Part shown: positions 9,305-17,198 of the stretch, piece by piece
Numbering within the stretch: the first letter of the stretch is position 1
Layout: each line of letters opens with the position of its first letter
Source: Candidatus Nitrosocaldus tengchongensis
GTDB lineage: Archaea; Thermoproteota; Nitrososphaeria; Nitrososphaerales; Nitrosocaldaceae
DNA: 57,053 bases
Direction: 5' to 3'
Assembly: GCA_013538675.1 (NCBI GenBank)
Contig: JACAFJ010000003.1
Location: forward strand, 1 to 57,053
Notes under the pieces: model-generated
Seen by the model: the letters and a program-made list of their open reading frames with translations, nothing else
The model's database searches: none
What the model was told of the DNA's origin: nothing
Translations under genes and position numbers: made by a program

Positions 9305-9829
9305 CTAATCCAGTATTCTCATGCTTGAGCCTATGCCTATGTCATGCTCTCTCACAAATCCAGAGTTAACCTCAAGTACGTATCTTGCTCTAACATCTGG
9401 ATAGTATGTGCATTGCCTTATATCCTCCTCACTATTGCCCTTGCATGGCTCTGCATCCTCAACTATGTACACCACCCTTCCAGATGAGTCTATCCAGAGT
9501 ATGTCTATGTTGAACCGCATATTCATCATCCAGAATGAGTACCTACCCTCTGTGGGGAATATGAATAGCATACCTTTACTATCATCAAGCCCATCTCTAT
9601 GCATAAGCCCCAATGCTCTCTTCTCATCAGTATCTGCAACCTCAACCTCCAGCATTATGCCATCTATAGTTATCCTCTTAACCTCATATTCAGGAGGTAT
9701 ATCAGTAGCTATATCATGGTTCTCATACATCCTGCCCCCTATACCTGTAGTCATGGATAGTAGGAGCGCTGTTATCCCATATGCCACTGCTCCCAAGCCT
9801 ACTGCTATCAATACATGCTTTAACTGCAA
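9305..9829 (-). CDS. DUF192 family protein, membrane-anchored
   Basis: An N-terminal hydrophobic helix (about residues 5-28) is followed by an extracellular-type DUF192 domain with its hallmarks LGLMHRD, GMLFIFP, YSFWMMNM, IDILWID and VLEVNSGFV. The start appears to be TTG at 9829. Family function is unknown; members are small beta-rich proteins, often exported. It is divergent from the ThyX-like gene with only 38 bp between starts. Confidence 0.85.
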   Translation of the reverse strand: MQLKHVLIAVGLGAVAYGITALLLSMTTGIGGRMYENHDIATDIPPEYEVKRITIDGIMLEVEVADTDEKRALGLMHRDGLDDSKGMLFIFPTEGRYSFWMMNMRFNIDILWIDSSGRVVYIVEDAEPCKGNSEEDIRQCTYYPDVRARYVLEVNSGFVREHDIGIGSSMRILD

Positions 9830-9867
9830 TCTAAAGGCTAATACATGCTCGCTTATATAATACTATC

Positions 9868-11520
9868 ATGAGCATAAGCATGGATGAGTTCACTGAGCAT
9901 GAGAAGGAACTACTCAAGCAGCACTTCTCCAACCCAGATAAGCCTGTATTCGTGGTAACAACACCAAGGCAGGTTGATAGAGGAGCGCTGATGTCAAGGT
10001 ACAGTAGATCCAGCAAGAGTATGAGGAGGGTCTTCCTTGATGAGTTCCTCAACAACCCTAGCAGGGGAGAGGAGTTCTACGAGCGTGTGCTTGTTGAGTA
10101 TGGTGATGATAGCGTTGCTGAGCTTGGACTTGTACAGGTTGGTATAGAAGGCATATCGCAGATAGCAATACAGAGCATAGAGGATAGGAGGATAGGCTTA
10201 TCATACCTAGAGAAGTCAACAAGGTATGTTAGGTTTGATCAGAAGGGCATGGATGGGATGTATGCATACTATAGAGGCGAGGATGTGATGGGCTTAAGGC
10301 ATTATGATTCCTACATGGAGGCATGCGAACTAGCATTCAACACGTACAGCAAGAGCATAGAGCCAATGATCAAGTACCTCAAGGAGGTTGAGCCTATACA
10401 CTCAATGCGCTTTCTAGACAGCAGTATGGGTGTGGAGGTAGCATTCAACGAACTTAGGAGTAGTGATGATGTAAAGAGGGCAGAGAAGGCGTACGAGACA
10501 AGTATAAGAGCAAAGGCATTGGATATACTCAGAGCGCTACTCCCGGCATCAACCCTAACCAATGTTGGTATAGCAGGTAATGCAAGAGCATTTGAGCACT
10601 TGCTTAACATACTACTTGCATCAAGGCTCAAGGAGGAGCAGAGTATAGCAACGATGCTGTACGATGAGTTAAGAGAGTACATAGGGCCATTCATAAAGAG
10701 GGTTGGATCAAAGCATGGAGAGTCGTTCAGAGAGTATCTGAACTCAACTAGGGATGGTATTGCAAGAGTTACAGAGAAGTATCTGGAGAAGAGTGATAAT
10801 GGTAGCAGGAGGAATGCTTATTCCTACGATGATGAAGTTACGCTTGTAGATTATGAGGATAACGATGCTGCAGAGGTTAAGGTTGTTGCATCCATCCTCT
10901 ACGAGCATACAGGTGTGTCATACACCAACCTGCTTGAACTTGCAACTAGGATGAGGAGGGAGGAGAGGATCTCGATAATAGATGAGTATGTTAGGCATAG
11001 AGCAAATAGAAGGCATAGACCATTAAGAGCATTTGAGATCCCGTATTATACATTTGATCTATGCACTAACTTTGGTATATTCAGGGATCTGCATAGGCAT
11101 AGGATACTAACGATGCAGAGGCAGATGCTTACAGTCAAGCATGGTTACTACAAGCCAATGGAGGTTATAGATGCTGGGCTTGAGAAGGAGTTCGATGAAT
11201 GTATGTATAAGAGTAAGGAGGTTTATGAACTAATAGCATACAAGGAGTGCAAACCATTGGAGGCACAGTACGTTGTTAACCTAGCATATAGATACAGATA
11301 CCTCATCAAGATGAACCTTAGGGAAGCTTATCACATGGTAGAGTTGAGGACATCCCCACAAGGGCATCCAGCCTATAGAAGGCTTGCACAGGAGATGTAT
11401 AGAGCAATAGCAAGAGTACATCCAAACCTAGCAAAGGGCATGGTATTCGCAGATATGAGGGATTATTCATCACGTATAGATGCTGAAAAGAGAAAGTTAC
11501 TGAAACTAAAGGATAAATAG
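9868..11520 (+). CDS. Tandem-domain ThyX-like protein (FAD-dependent thymidylate synthase superfamily)
   Basis: The protein contains two ThyX-like units. The first (about 1-260) has GLSYLEKSTRY in place of the ThyX signature RHRxxSxNExSxRY, and ends with ILRALLPASTLTNVGIAGNAR, which matches the ThyX C-terminal core. The second (about 300-550) has LHRHRILTMQRQML and a matching tail (AQYVVNLAYRYRYL, then HMVELRTSPQGHPAYRRLAQEM). Canonical ThyX is 220-250 residues with one domain per subunit, so this is a fused duplication. Both signatures are degenerate, so dTMP synthesis is uncertain. The ATG at 9868 is used; a second Met follows four codons later. Confidence 0.8.
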   Translation: MSISMDEFTEHEKELLKQHFSNPDKPVFVVTTPRQVDRGALMSRYSRSSKSMRRVFLDEFLNNPSRGEEFYERVLVEYGDDSVAELGLVQVGIEGISQIAIQSIEDRRIGLSYLEKSTRYVRFDQKGMDGMYAYYRGEDVMGLRHYDSYMEACELAFNTYSKSIEPMIKYLKEVEPIHSMRFLDSSMGVEVAFNELRSSDDVKRAEKAYETSIRAKALDILRALLPASTLTNVGIAGNARAFEHLLNILLASRLKEEQSIATMLYDELREYIGPFIKRVGSKHGESFREYLNSTRDGIARVTEKYLEKSDNGSRRNAYSYDDEVTLVDYEDNDAAEVKVVASILYEHTGVSYTNLLELATRMRREERISIIDEYVRHRANRRHRPLRAFEIPYYTFDLCTNFGIFRDLHRHRILTMQRQMLTVKHGYYKPMEVIDAGLEKEFDECMYKSKEVYELIAYKECKPLEAQYVVNLAYRYRYLIKMNLREAYHMVELRTSPQGHPAYRRLAQEMYRAIARVHPNLAKGMVFADMRDYSSRIDAEKRKLLKLKDK

Positions 11521-11544
11521 GTAAGTATGAGCAATGTGTGATAT

Positions 11545-11811
11545 ATGAAGTGCCCAATATGTGGTGTGGAGCTACATATTGCTGAGAGGCATGGTATAGA
11601 GATCGATTACTACCCAAAGTGTAGAGGCATATGGCTCGATAGAGGTGAGTTAGATAAGATAATCGAGAGGGCAGAGTCAGATAGATATGGTGATAAGCGG
11701 TATAGATATGATGATGACGATGATAAGGATGAGTACAAGGATAGGGATGGAGATGATTATTATCATTACAGGAAGAAGAGATCATTCTGGGGAGAGATAT
11801 TCGACTTCTGA
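11545..11811 (+). CDS. zf-TFIIB domain small protein
   Basis: An 88-residue protein starting MKCPICGVEL, with a second ligand pair in YYPKCRGIWLDRGELDKI. C-x2-C plus Y-P-x-C-x-G-x-W-L-D-x-G-E-L is the zf-TFIIB (DUF3109-like) signature found in many small bacterial and archaeal proteins. The C-terminal half is highly charged (DDDDDKDEY-like) and ends aromatic. Function is unknown; zinc binding is inferred from the motif. It lies 24 bp after the ThyX-like gene. Confidence 0.8.
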   Translation: MKCPICGVELHIAERHGIEIDYYPKCRGIWLDRGELDKIIERAESDRYGDKRYRYDDDDDKDEYKDRDGDDYYHYRKKRSFWGEIFDF

Positions 11812-11870
11812 CTAACTGACTGCATGTATGTAAAAGCATCATCAGTTCATTACATTTAATCATTCATTAA

Positions 11871-12905
11871 TCAGGAGAACCACTGCTCAAGACTGCTACT
11901 CCTCATCCTTATAGTCTCCTTCAACCTCTTTATTGCATTGCTTACCCTATCTCTAGAAAAGTTATGCTCATCGCATAGAAACCTAATCAAGCCTTGCTCA
12001 TCAACAGCCTTGAACTCAATCCTTACATCTGAGCCTACAACCTCTGGCCTGAGGAATACCTCCCTTATTGCATTGTAATCTATCCTCTTCAACTCATCTC
12101 TTAGCCCTTCAACATCTATATCCTCAAGCCTACCATGCTTCTTTATCAACTGCAATGCCTTCTTTGCACCTATGCCCTTGAATCCATCTGGGTTGAAGTC
12201 AGTGCCTATTAGTATTGCAACATCAACAAGTGCCTCCCTGCTTATACCCAACTCTCTTAGCAGTTCATCAAGCTCTATAATCTCTGGGTTAACATCGATG
12301 TACACATTCTTGTTTGGTAGCTTCCTACTCCCACTTATGGTGAGGTTCCTTATCAATCTCCTTGCTCCAAATAACAGTGAATCGTAATCCTGGCTTGCAG
12401 TTGCATATGCCGATCCTATGGTGGTTAGGTGTGCTGCTGTAGCCTCGCCTTCAGATGGTGCCTCTACATACGGTATACCCATGAGTGCAAGTAGCGACTT
12501 TGCATCACTAACCATGTAATCCTTTAGCATCGATGTTGCTTGAGCATACTTCTTTGCATCCTCCAACCTACCTTCTTGAAGTGCCTCTTCATACTTTGCA
12601 AGTGCCTCCTCCTTGCTCCTCCTCCTACTCTCAAGTTCAGCATGCTTTAGTGCTGGAGGCTTACCATCAAAGACGTATACAGGCTTTATCCCAGCAGCGA
12701 GAAGGTTAATATTTCTGTAGAAGAGCCCGCTCAGATGGCTTGTAACCCTGCCATGTGCATCCATCAGTGGCTCACCTGTGTAACCTCTAATCGTTGCTAG
12801 GAACTGGTATAATGCATTGTAAGCATCTACTGCAATAACCTTCCCTGCTAAACTCTCAAGCCTTATCTCCTTAGCCTTGATCAATGGCTTCAGATCAGTG
12901 CCCAT
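11871..12905 (-). CDS. fen: Flap endonuclease 1
   Basis: A structure-specific nuclease that removes 5' flaps in Okazaki-fragment maturation and repair. The N-nuclease block (VIAVDAYNALYQFLATIRG, VYVFDGKPP) and the internal block (APSEGEATAAHL, SQDYDSLLFGA, VAILIGTDFNPDG, GIGAKKALQLIKKHG) carry the conserved acidic two-metal residues and the helix-hairpin-helix. The protein ends SSSLEQWFS, a PCNA-interacting (PIP) box. Length of 344 residues is typical for archaea. Confidence 0.96.
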   Translation of the reverse strand: MGTDLKPLIKAKEIRLESLAGKVIAVDAYNALYQFLATIRGYTGEPLMDAHGRVTSHLSGLFYRNINLLAAGIKPVYVFDGKPPALKHAELESRRRSKEEALAKYEEALQEGRLEDAKKYAQATSMLKDYMVSDAKSLLALMGIPYVEAPSEGEATAAHLTTIGSAYATASQDYDSLLFGARRLIRNLTISGSRKLPNKNVYIDVNPEIIELDELLRELGISREALVDVAILIGTDFNPDGFKGIGAKKALQLIKKHGRLEDIDVEGLRDELKRIDYNAIREVFLRPEVVGSDVRIEFKAVDEQGLIRFLCDEHNFSRDRVSNAIKRLKETIRMRSSSLEQWFS

Positions 12906-12947
12906 ACATGATTAAGATAATTAATAGGATTTACGTATTTTGGTTGA

Positions 12948-13961
12948 TTGACGCATTCAGCATCATACAAGGCTAGAGAGCATAGACTGATTCTAGCACT
13001 TGCATTGGCACTGTCTATAGGTGTATTAGAGGTTGTTGGAGGTATAGTAAGCAATAGCCTAGCACTGATCAGTGACTCAATACATGTATTCATGGATGCT
13101 GTAGCAATAACAGTAGCAATAGTAGCAGTAAGGCTTGCCATGAGACCTCATACACCAACTCTAACATATGGCTACCATAGGGTAGAGGTCCTTGCAGCTT
13201 TCATAAATACTGCACTTGTAGTAGCGTTATCAATAATACTGCTGTATGAAGCATATATACGATTTCTAGAGCCTAGGGTTATAGAGTGGGATTACATGCT
13301 TGTAATAGCATTTGTAGGACTTGCTGTAAACCTCATAATGCTTAGGATATTCCATCATAGGTATGAGGGGTTGAATAAGGAGGAGAAGCAAGAGAGATAT
13401 GGTGTAGATGAGGAGGAGCATGGAATACTGCTGATCAAGAGCGTAAGGTTGCATATAGTAAGCGATATACTAGGCTCTCTAGCAGTTATCTCTGCAGGTG
13501 TTGTGCTAGCATTAACATCACTAAGCGTAGTAGATATTATAGCAAGTGTGATCATAGTTGGGCTCATACTCAAGGTAGCAGTGCAGATGTGCAAGAGGTG
13601 TATAATCATACTGCTTGAAGGTACCCCTGAAGGTATGGATGTTGTTACCATCATGGATGAGATCAAGTCTATAAATGGTGTGGTTGATATACATGATGTG
13701 CATGTATGGAGTATAACACCGTCCATGCCTTCAATGAGTGCACATGTTACCATTAGGAAGGATGTCAATGCAAAGGATGTGATGATGAAGATAAATGCTA
13801 TACTCTCAAGGTATGGCATAAGACATACTACTATACAGATAGAAGAGGAGGAGCTGATAAGACCTGATAGGCTAGGATTAGGATCTGGATTAGGATCAGA
13901 GCATGTGCCGGGGTCGGATAGTCAGGTAGTCCGCCAGCCTCGAGATCTGGATGATGGATAG
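12948..13961 (+). CDS. Cation diffusion facilitator transporter (CDF)
   Basis: Exports divalent metal (Zn, Co, Fe or Mn) across the membrane in exchange for protons. Six membrane helices are predicted. TM2 carries SDSIHVFMDA and TM5 carries HIVSDILGSLAV; the H-x3-D and H-x3-D pairs match the ZnT/CzcD-type Zn site. The cytoplasmic C-terminal ferredoxin-like domain contains VDIHDVHVWSI. The start is TTG at 12948. The last 18 codons overlap the tRNA-Ser gene on the same strand, and the Gly-Leu-Gly-Ser tail looks degenerate. A second CDF lies at 37.5-38.4 kb. Confidence 0.9.
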   Translation: MTHSASYKAREHRLILALALALSIGVLEVVGGIVSNSLALISDSIHVFMDAVAITVAIVAVRLAMRPHTPTLTYGYHRVEVLAAFINTALVVALSIILLYEAYIRFLEPRVIEWDYMLVIAFVGLAVNLIMLRIFHHRYEGLNKEEKQERYGVDEEEHGILLIKSVRLHIVSDILGSLAVISAGVVLALTSLSVVDIIASVIIVGLILKVAVQMCKRCIIILLEGTPEGMDVVTIMDEIKSINGVVDIHDVHVWSITPSMPSMSAHVTIRKDVNAKDVMMKINAILSRYGIRHTTIQIEEEELIRPDRLGLGSGLGSEHVPGSDSQVVRQPRDLDDG

Positions 13962-14062
13962 TTAGTTAGGGCTTACTGATGATGAATCAACCAATATAAG
14001 CTTCAGGATAGAGAGCTGGTGCCAGCAATGGCTCGTGGGTTCAAATCCCACCCCCGGCGCCA
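13907..14062 (+). tRNA. tRNA-Ser(CGA) with an intron of about 69 nt
   Basis: Acceptor GCCGGGG (13907-13913) pairs with CCCCGGC (14052-14058), followed by discriminator G and an encoded CCA (14060-14062). The D-arm is GGA/TCC. The anticodon stem is CCAGC (13934-13938) with GCTGG (14015-14019), the loop reads CTCGAGA with anticodon CGA at 13941-13943, and an intron lies at the canonical site after position 37 (about 13945-14013). The long variable arm has a GCC/GGC stem, as expected for class II tRNA-Ser. The T-arm is GTGGG-TTCAAAT-CCCAC. The exact splice sites are ambiguous by a few bases because GAGA occurs at both ends. Confidence 0.88.
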
Positions 14063-14091
14063 TCATCCTAGTGCTAGTGTTAGTAGAAGTG

Positions 14092-14099
14092 TATTAATA
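14092..14099 (+). promoter_or_regulatory. TATA box of the small acidic-tail protein gene
   Basis: TATTAATA is centred 26-27 bp before the ATG at 14122, which supports this short frame as a real leaderless gene. Confidence 0.45.
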
Positions 14100-14121
14100 C
14101 CACATCCAAGTAGTACTCTGC

Positions 14122-14280
14122 ATGCATATAGAGATAGAGTTCATAGCAAAGGGCAGTGACAAGGCTGAGATACTAGGCAAGATAGCACAACTTGCAAGGA
14201 CAGCAAATGAGTTAGGGTTGAGCATAAAAGAGATAGAGTTTGAAGAGGAAGAGAAGGAGGAAGAAGAGGAATCAGATTAA
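14122..14280 (+). CDS. 52-residue protein with acidic C-terminal tail, unknown
   Basis: A short frame of 52 codons starting MHIEIEFIAKG and continuing through a helical stretch (KAEILGKIAQLARTANELG) to a tail of almost only Glu. A TATA box at leaderless spacing and normal codon choice support expression. The strand-helix-strand pattern suggests a small folded unit rather than a random frame. I recognise no family. It lies between tRNA-Ser and the SDR gene. Confidence 0.55.
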   Translation: MHIEIEFIAKGSDKAEILGKIAQLARTANELGLSIKEIEFEEEEKEEEEESD

Positions 14281-14381
14281 TTAATGTTAGCAGATGGAAG
14301 GGAGATAGATAGAAGACAGTTTTATTGACCCAACATTTATTAATGAATCTCTTTGCAAAAAGGAAGAGTAGAGTAGGTTAG

Positions 14382-16193
14382 ATGGATATGAGGTTTGATG
14401 GCAAGGTTGTACTTGTTACTGGTAGTGGGACTGGAATAGGGCAGGCAATAGCAAAGAAGTTTGCAGAAGAGGGTGCTAATGTAATAATAATGGGTAGGAG
14501 GAGGGAGCCTCTAGAGGCAACTGCTAGGGAGTTGGAGGCTATAATGAAGAGCAGGAACAGCAGTGGCAAGGTTAGGATGTTCCCTGGTGTTGATGTTAGC
14601 AGTGTACAAGAGGTTATAGATATGTTCAATGCAATAGGCAAGGAGTTCAATGGTATAGATATCCTTGTTAACAACGCTGGTGTCTCTGGTCCTGTAAAGA
14701 TTCTAGCATCACAACCATTCAAGGAGTTCAGGGAGTGTGTAAGCATCCATCTTACTGGAACATTCTGGATGAGCATAAATACTCTAAAGTATATGAACGA
14801 TGATGGTAGAGTAATAACCATAGCAACGTACTTCACAGAGGAGAGGGCATACGAGCAGAGACCTTACAGGTTCAGGACCCCATACACTAGCGCTCAAGGT
14901 GCAAAGAATAGGATATCTGAAGCACTTGCATGGGAGCTTGCAGAGAAGGGTAAGAGGGTATACTTCATAGTAAGCAACCCTGGTCCAGTGCACTCAGACA
15001 GGATATACAAGACTGTTTATCCAAAGGCTGCTGCAGAGTTCATAAGGATAGGTGGCTTCCCAGGATTAAGTGCAGTTGATGTTGAGAGAATAGCTAATAG
15101 TGTTCTTCCATATGTAGGGGAGGATGATGAGATGCTGGATAAGGCTATAAACGAATTGGCTACTAGAATAGCAGAGGAACGTAGTAGTAGTGGTAGTAGT
15201 GAAGGTAGCAAACAGACTAGTGATGCTTCAAGCATAGCATCTTCAATAAGATCCTGCCTAGATAAGATAAGGGAGGTTGCAGAGAAGATCCAGAACAACA
15301 CGAAGAACATGATAGTGGATGGGAACTTCCTTACACAAGAGGAGACTGCAGAGATAGTGCTCAACCTGGCAGATGTAGAAGTTAGCAGGCTTGTAAATGG
15401 TAGGATAATGCCATCCGATAGGGTATTCTACCCAGTAAAACCATTGATTGCTACATACCAACATAATAATACTACTACTGATGGTAATGGTCTTATTGAT
15501 GGAAAGAGAGTGCTACTCTCAGTTGCGAGTGGTGATGATGTTACATTAAGGAGAGTTAAACATCTGATATCAAGACTCTCTAAAGCAAATGCTGTATGCA
15601 CAGTGCTTACGGAGCATGATGGTATACAGTTGGAAGGTGTTGATACTCAGATACTGAATAGCATGATGGATGAGGATGAGGTTAGAAGTGCTATAAGGAG
15701 CATAAAGCCTGACATGACTATACACTTCACTGGCATCTACGATTACACTAGAGATATAACATCGCTCTCAAGGGATGAATGGGATACACTCGTTGATAGG
15801 TTCATAAACATACCAGCGCTGATCAGCAAGGAGACCCTCAATGCAATAGTTCAAGATGGAGATAAGGAACCAAGTAGGTTCAAAGGCAGTAATGGTACGA
15901 TAATAATAGTTGGTCCAGATGCACCATCTGGCAAGAGGGTATCAAACCTTATCAGGGCTAGAGCAGAGGTATTCAGGGGTGCACTGAGACCATTTGCTGT
16001 AACTGCAACACAAGAACTGAGCGAGGTTCTGAACTCTAACATGCGTATATATCTTGTACTCCCTGGAAGCATAGATGGTAAGGAGCCAGATGATGAGAGG
16101 CTTTCTGATACATGCCTATACCTTGCATCAGGTAAAGCAGTCAATAGGGTTGAGGTCATATACTATCCAGATGAGGTTAGGGATAGGTTATAA
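14382..16193 (+). CDS. Two-domain SDR protein resembling one half of bifunctional malonyl-CoA reductase
   Basis: Residues 1-250 form an SDR domain: nucleotide motif TGSGTGIG (about 13-20), PGVDVSS, NNAGVSG, then PYTSAQGAKNR and NPGPVHSDRI. A helical region with a Ser-rich insert follows (about 268-290), then a second, degenerate Rossmann domain from about residue 370. This SDR plus degenerate-SDR plan, with ATYF, GPVHSDR and the C-terminal VGPDAPSG region, recalls each half of the Chloroflexus-type malonyl-CoA reductase. The usual catalytic YxxxK reads YTSAQ here (Lys to Gln), so ordinary SDR chemistry may be altered. Function in the 3-hydroxypropionate/4-hydroxybutyrate cycle is inference only. 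It could instead be an unrelated SDR reductase. Confidence 0.7.
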   Translation: MDMRFDGKVVLVTGSGTGIGQAIAKKFAEEGANVIIMGRRREPLEATARELEAIMKSRNSSGKVRMFPGVDVSSVQEVIDMFNAIGKEFNGIDILVNNAGVSGPVKILASQPFKEFRECVSIHLTGTFWMSINTLKYMNDDGRVITIATYFTEERAYEQRPYRFRTPYTSAQGAKNRISEALAWELAEKGKRVYFIVSNPGPVHSDRIYKTVYPKAAAEFIRIGGFPGLSAVDVERIANSVLPYVGEDDEMLDKAINELATRIAEERSSSGSSEGSKQTSDASSIASSIRSCLDKIREVAEKIQNNTKNMIVDGNFLTQEETAEIVLNLADVEVSRLVNGRIMPSDRVFYPVKPLIATYQHNNTTTDGNGLIDGKRVLLSVASGDDVTLRRVKHLISRLSKANAVCTVLTEHDGIQLEGVDTQILNSMMDEDEVRSAIRSIKPDMTIHFTGIYDYTRDITSLSRDEWDTLVDRFINIPALISKETLNAIVQDGDKEPSRFKGSNGTIIIVGPDAPSGKRVSNLIRARAEVFRGALRPFAVTATQELSEVLNSNMRIYLVLPGSIDGKEPDDERLSDTCLYLASGKAVNRVEVIYYPDEVRDRL

Positions 16194-16226
16194 CTGAGTA
16201 ATAATACGAGTAATAACTCTCTCATT

Positions 16227-17120
16227 TTATGGTGTTATCGTATCATAGATCAGCCTTGCTGCTACTCCCATGAGTGCTATTGCAACTAATCTCCTCAGAA
16301 GTATATCCCTTACCCTGCCTAGGAGCCTAGAGCCTATCTGTGCCCCCATGAACGTCCCACCAACGAGCATAACTGCCAAAGAATACTCTGGATGCCCTAG
16401 CATGACATGTGCAGCAACCCCTGATATAGAGGATAGCAGTATGATGAGGTGCACTGTAGGTACTGTAACATGCATATCCATCCTAAGTACCATGAGCATC
16501 ATTGGTACAAGTATGGCTCCACCACCAACCCCAAAGAGACTTGCTATGAAGCCAGAGAGGAAGCTTACAGCATACGATACCTGCCTTGGATAGTGCTTCT
16601 CCTTCACATGGTAGTATGGGTTTATGAGCATCTGTACTGCTACCCCTGCAAGTAATAATGCAAAGTATAGTTTGAATGATGAGAGATCTAGCAGGGATGA
16701 TGAGTATGCCCCAAACACTGCTCCAGGTAATGCAAATATGGCAAGCTTCAGTGCAGTAGTATAGTCTATTCTACCAGCTCTACCTTTATCTCTTCTGTCT
16801 CTATAACTACTACTTTTGTTATCATCACCAACACTGCTCTCATCTCCTTTACTACTACTGCTATTGCTACTACTCCTATTCTTACCCTTACTACCATCCT
16901 TCTGCATAGCGTATGATATGGTTGATGATGCTGATGTCGAGATCACCGTGAACATGCTTGTACCAGCGATCCTGCTAGGCTCTATACCCATGAATGCAAG
17001 TACTGGTACTACGATGAAACCACCTCCTAACCCAAGCAGGGAGCCAAGTATGCCTGCTGATACACTTACAATAGCAACTACCACTGCACTTATAACATCC
17101 ATATCATACCATTCAGCCAA
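16227..17120 (-). CDS. TauE/SafE family membrane permease
   Basis: An integral membrane protein with about eight helices and the two family repeats, each with a Gly-rich start: GILGSLLGLGGGFIVVPVL and GFIASLFGVGGGAILVPMM. The family exports sulfite, organosulfonates or related anions; the substrate here is unknown. A hydrophilic loop of roughly 40 residues, rich in Ser, Asp and Lys (about 75-118), separates the halves and is encoded by trinucleotide-rich DNA. Confidence 0.88.
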   Translation of the reverse strand: MAEWYDMDVISAVVVAIVSVSAGILGSLLGLGGGFIVVPVLAFMGIEPSRIAGTSMFTVISTSASSTISYAMQKDGSKGKNRSSSNSSSSKGDESSVGDDNKSSSYRDRRDKGRAGRIDYTTALKLAIFALPGAVFGAYSSSLLDLSSFKLYFALLLAGVAVQMLINPYYHVKEKHYPRQVSYAVSFLSGFIASLFGVGGGAILVPMMLMVLRMDMHVTVPTVHLIILLSSISGVAAHVMLGHPEYSLAVMLVGGTFMGAQIGSRLLGRVRDILLRRLVAIALMGVAARLIYDTITP

Positions 17121-17198
17121 CGGGGTAGCATATGCAGCATAATATATAAAGAAAGGGGATTTTATAAGGAAGAGGAAGAAAAAGAAGGTTGGGTTGAG

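Noticed and set aside
13945-14013. C/D box sRNA within the tRNA-Ser intron
   Set aside because: Box C-like and C'-like elements exist, but there is no CTGA near the 3' end and D'/C' are directly abutting, so spacing is wrong.
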